Shown here: positions 32,010 through 34,886 of the stretch, piece by piece
Position numbering within the stretch: the first letter of the stretch is position 1
Layout: each line of letters begins with the position of its first letter
Assembly (NCBI GenBank): GCA_031258785.1
Contig: JAIRMJ010000026.1
Coordinates: 1 to 34,886 of the forward strand
Direction: 5' to 3'
DNA: 34,886 bases
DNA from: Holosporales bacterium
Lineage (GTDB): Bacteria; Pseudomonadota; Alphaproteobacteria; RUG11792
Translations under genes and position numbers: made by a program
Notes under the pieces: generated by a model
Seen by the model: the letters and a program-made list of their open reading frames with translations, nothing else
What the model was told of the DNA's origin: nothing
The model's database searches: none

Positions 32010-33355
32010 ACCTTCTTTTCGCTATCTCTGAAGATCACTTTAATCATGACTTTGGTTAGATCGAAACATTCCTTCAGTTTTTTCACAACGTACCTCTCAT
32101 GCTCTTTTCTGATGCTTTTCCTGTTTTTTGCAAAAATTATAAATAGCGGCGGGGATATCCCGATCTGTGTTATGTATTTTAACTTAAATCTGGAAGAGAC
32201 GCTCTGCATCAAAGGCTCCTTGTTTATTTCTTTTAGCCAGGCATTTAATGTTGAAGTTTTGATCTTAACTTTCTGGCTTTCACAACAAGATACAATCATA
32301 TCCAACATTTTATCGATGTTTTCGTTATTTTTGGCGGAAACAAACAGAAACGGAACGTTCTTCAACTGGGCGAAACTAGTAGCGAAATTGCGCCTCAGAA
32401 ACTCCGGATAATCATCTTTTTGGTATGGGGTCTTGTCGTATTTGTTGAATGCTATGACGAGGGCTTTCCCCTCATCAGCTATCGCCGCTGCCAAATTAAT
32501 GGTTTGCTTCTCAATTTTGCCGGAATCAAGCGTTGAAGCATCAGCTACTAGAATCACGGCGTCCGCATGCCTGTAGGAATTTTGTGCATCGGATGAGGAA
32601 ATTTTTTCTAAGGTATCCACCATTCTGGACCTCCTACGTAATCCTGGGGTATCAACGATCTTCAGTTGTTTGCCGTTGAAAGTAAAATCAAGTTCGTAGC
32701 TTTCTCTGGTTAGACCCATAAAGTCGGCTACCAAGCGCACATCCCTCCCTAGAATTGTATTTACCATCGTGGATTTCCCGACATTAGGACGACCAACAAT
32801 CGCTATTTTGATTGGCTCTTGCTCTGTGGCTTCCTCCAATGGCGCATCTTGATTTATTTCGTTATAGACGCCAGTCATTTCGATGAGTTCTTCGAGCCCT
32901 AGGCCATACTTTGCAGAGACCGTAGCTACCAACTCATATCCAAGAGCTATTGCCTCTGTGTATGCCGCGTCAGTGACGCCCTCACTCTTATTGGCAACAA
33001 CAATCACTTCCTTGCCCTTTTTGCGCAGTATTCGCGATATCTCAAGATCTTTACTCGTAATCCCATGATGTGAGTCGATAACAAACAGGATCAGGGTAGC
33101 TGCATTGATTATCTCATCCAGTTTTCTATTCATGACTTGAAAGAGTTCTTGGTTGCCGATCTCAGCCTCGGAAGCCAGCATTCCAGGCGTATCATACATG
33201 ATAGCCCCGTTGTTTTTCAGTTGGGCAGTGACGACATCTCTTGTGGTGTATTCGGCTTTACTCACCAAAGATACGTGCTTTCTTGCTAATTTATTGAAAA
33301 GCCCTGATTTGCCGACATTTGTCCTGCCAACCAGGACTATCTTGTGCTTATCCAA
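31991..33355 (-). CDS. der: Ribosome-biogenesis GTPase Der (EngA)
   Basis: This 454-residue protein has two tandem GTPase domains and a KH-like C-terminal domain. It assists assembly of the 50S subunit. Domain 1 has GRTNVGKS (10-17), YDTPGM and NKSE (122-125), where NKxD is usual, so guanine specificity of this domain may be relaxed. Domain 2 has a full set: GRPNVGKS (188-195), DTPGL and NKYD. The C-terminal segment LKYITQIGISPPLFIIF matches the family. Its start overlaps bamB by 8 bp. Confidence 0.97.
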   Translation of the reverse strand: MDKHKIVLVGRTNVGKSGLFNKLARKHVSLVSKAEYTTRDVVTAQLKNNGAIMYDTPGMLASEAEIGNQELFQVMNRKLDEIINAATLILFVIDSHHGITSKDLEISRILRKKGKEVIVVANKSEGVTDAAYTEAIALGYELVATVSAKYGLGLEELIEMTGVYNEINQDAPLEEATEQEPIKIAIVGRPNVGKSTMVNTILGRDVRLVADFMGLTRESYELDFTFNGKQLKIVDTPGLRRRSRMVDTLEKISSSDAQNSYRHADAVILVADASTLDSGKIEKQTINLAAAIADEGKALVIAFNKYDKTPYQKDDYPEFLRRNFATSFAQLKNVPFLFVSAKNNENIDKMLDMIVSCCESQKVKIKTSTLNAWLKEINKEPLMQSVSSRFKLKYITQIGISPPLFIIFAKNRKSIRKEHERYVVKKLKECFDLTKVMIKVIFRDSEKKVCKKDV

Positions 33356-34664
33356 ATGCTACTACGTCTGCATTTCTGGTGAGAGCAAACAACTTGCCAT
33401 CCACAACCATCGGAACGCGGGCTATATCAACCCCCTTCATTGCCTCGTATCTCCCGGATCTTGTCTCATGTCCTGTAGTCGGATTGAAAACGTATATCTC
33501 TCCCACTTCACTGAATATAACTATTTCGCCATTGATAAGCATAGGGCCGATCCATCTCCTATCTCTATATTTGTTGTCAATGCTAGAGAGAGTGCCTATC
33601 GGCACGACCCACTTCGGCTCACCAGTTTTTATAGAAAAGCAACTAACCTCATGATCGCTTGTTATGAGAAATATCCAGCCGTTGTTTACCACAGGTGTAC
33701 TGATTGTACCAATATCCTTTTCCCACAGTTTTTGCCCGGATTCGTACTCGAGTAGTTCCATTTTCGATTCGATATTAGCAACTAAAACAGTATCACCTGT
33801 TACGACCGGAGATGCTGATATATGCGACATTACGCCACCGCTCTTAGACATGTCAGCAGAAAGAAGCACCTCAGTCCAATTTTCGATCCCGCTCTGTACG
33901 TCAATGGAAATCACCTCCCCAGTACTATACGCACATATGGCATGGCCTCCAGCCACGGCTGGTGTACTAAATTCTGACATAATGGTCTGTTCCTGACTCA
34001 GCGTCTTCGTCCACGCTATGTTTCCAGTGCTCGCCTCCATAGCGTACGTCTTATTCTCAACAGTCGTGACTATAAGCTTGCCAGATACGTAGATAGGCGC
34101 CCCATTCAATGGGAACTTCAACTTTTGCTTCCACAGCTCCTTCTGGCTCTTTGAATCTATAGCGATCACATCTCCAATGTTTGTCGAGGCATAGATAATC
34201 CCGTGATCCGCGGTTATTCCGCCTGAAAATACGCCATCATCCGGCTGCTTGGCAATCTGTTTACTCCATAGTTTTTTCCCGTCACGGCGCGAGATACATA
34301 CCAACTCACCGCCTGCATTCACCGCATATATATTTCCGCTGAATGATATCATGTCGGTCTGTATCGGCCCTCTTCCTATCGACGTCCTCCACAAAACTTT
34401 GGGACTTTTCGGTATCGCATAGTTTAGTGAACCATGCTGTTTGCTCCCGGCGATATCGACATGTGCATCAATCCTCGCACGACTAGTCAAACTGGCTCTC
34501 TGTGAGGCAACAGCCGGAGAGATGGGAATCCTTCCAGTTACTGTCACCCCAGATATAGCTTCTCTCTTTCCTGGTAATCTTTCTTTCTTGTCGCATGCCA
34601 CACTGAGCAACATGACACAAAGCAAGCCATGTAACCCAAGCAGTTTTCCAAAATTATTTCTCAT
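33348..34664 (-). CDS. bamB: Outer-membrane assembly lipoprotein BamB
   Basis: The ATG at 34664 gives 438 residues; a GTG at 34688 in frame would add eight. The N-terminus LLGLHGLLCVMLLSVAC is a lipoprotein signal with acceptor C24. The rest is a series of PQQ-type beta-propeller repeats, such as WSKQIAKQ...IYASTNIGDVIAIDSKSQKELWKQKL and YAMEASTGNIAWTKTL, making the expected eight-bladed propeller. BamB helps the BAM complex insert outer-membrane proteins. bamB-der linkage is known from many proteobacteria and supports the call. A near-consensus promoter lies just upstream. Confidence 0.93.
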   Translation of the reverse strand: MRNNFGKLLGLHGLLCVMLLSVACDKKERLPGKREAISGVTVTGRIPISPAVASQRASLTSRARIDAHVDIAGSKQHGSLNYAIPKSPKVLWRTSIGRGPIQTDMISFSGNIYAVNAGGELVCISRRDGKKLWSKQIAKQPDDGVFSGGITADHGIIYASTNIGDVIAIDSKSQKELWKQKLKFPLNGAPIYVSGKLIVTTVENKTYAMEASTGNIAWTKTLSQEQTIMSEFSTPAVAGGHAICAYSTGEVISIDVQSGIENWTEVLLSADMSKSGGVMSHISASPVVTGDTVLVANIESKMELLEYESGQKLWEKDIGTISTPVVNNGWIFLITSDHEVSCFSIKTGEPKWVVPIGTLSSIDNKYRDRRWIGPMLINGEIVIFSEVGEIYVFNPTTGHETRSGRYEAMKGVDIARVPMVVDGKLFALTRNADVVAFG

Positions 34665-34702
34665 CCGTCTTCTTGCACGTAAAGCCACAAAACCGATACT
34701 TT

Positions 34703-34731
34703 AGTCTAATCTATCACTGGCGGATTGTCAA
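34703..34731 (-). promoter_or_regulatory. Promoter of the bamB-der-rsmD operon
   Basis: On the minus strand a perfect TTGACA (34731-34726) is followed after 17 bp by TAGACT (34708-34703). The transcript would start about 30 nt before the ATG at 34664, which supports that start. Confidence 0.75.
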
Positions 34732-34794
34732 AGCTTTCGCGCAGTTTATCTACCGTCTCTAATAAGAAGATAGGTCCACCCCCCCCCACAAGTC

Positions 34795-34822
34795 TTGTAT
34801 AATGCAGCCACTCAGGTATAAT
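34795..34822 (+). promoter_or_regulatory. Possible promoter next to a poly-C tract
   Basis: Two TATAAT hexamers occur on the plus strand, at 34798-34803 and 34817-34822. A run of nine C residues lies at about 34779-34787, where the spacer of the first would be. TTGTAT at 34795 is a weak -35 for the second (16-bp spacer). Confidence 0.4.
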
Positions 34823-34828
34823 GTATGT

Positions 34829-34886
34829 ATGCTACAGGAGACGTATTGGGATAAAGACGATGATGAGGATAATGATAAGAGCTCTG
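34829..34886 (+). CDS. Start of a gene running off the right edge
   Basis: An ATG at 34829 opens a frame with no stop to the window end, beginning MLQETYWDKDDDEDNDKSS. An ATG at 34821 opens a different frame, also without a stop, so the true frame is uncertain. The acidic start is reminiscent of no family. It is divergent from bamB, with the putative promoters in between. Confidence 0.35.
   Translation, partial: MLQETYWDKDDDEDNDKSS

Overview
The window reads as a gene-dense stretch of an alphaproteobacterial chromosome, most likely a host-associated or intracellular lineage of the Rickettsiales/Holosporales kind. The basis is the alphaproteobacterial look of PNPase, DnaK, GspE, DapE, RNase PH and Der, a CtrA-type TTAA-N7-TTAA box, a CIRCE element, and two large secreted proteins with complete eukaryote-type ubiquitin-specific protease (USP) signatures. 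No species call can be made from sequence alone. No rRNA, tRNA or CRISPR array was seen.

Layout. (1) 1-4682: a tightly overlapping array of polymorphic-toxin modules, each followed by its immunity gene: a toxin tail with a Cys-rich immunity protein; a carrier module ending in an HNH/WHH nuclease with a SUKH immunity protein; and a second copy of the same carrier ending in a PD-(D/E)XK-like nuclease with a CDI-type immunity protein. A decayed third leader follows. The carrier segment is an approximately 540-bp direct repeat whose C-terminal toxin has been exchanged. (2) 4692-8031: a two-gene unit of secreted proteins. The second is a signal peptide + deaminase-like domain + USP protease fusion, the most unusual gene here. 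About 1 kb of apparently non-coding DNA follows. (3) 9041-15830: housekeeping genes pnp, gpmI, a PhzF-family gene, rph and dapE. (4) 15956-18718: a second secreted USP-type protease on the minus strand, with a strong promoter whose -10 region shares a 12-bp core with the promoter of the first USP unit. (5) 18858-23929: PBP1A, an acidic secreted protein behind a CtrA-like box, a GspE/PilB-family ATPase lacking the tetracysteine module, a bidirectional terminator, and a second low-complexity secreted protein. (6) 23930-26830: an inactivated IS5-type transposase remnant, then dnaK with CIRCE. (7) 27148-34664: envelope and maintenance genes on the minus strand: a trypsin/PDZ protease of unusual active-site type, a family-8 glycosyltransferase, a DsbA/Com1-like thioredoxin, and the overlapping bamB-der-rsmD operon with a near-consensus promoter. 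A new plus-strand gene may begin at the right edge behind a poly-C tract.

Together the window suggests two interaction programmes: contact-dependent competition with other bacteria (the toxin/immunity array) and manipulation of a eukaryotic host (secreted deubiquitinase-like proteins, one carrying a deaminase-type toxin domain). They sit among ordinary core genes.
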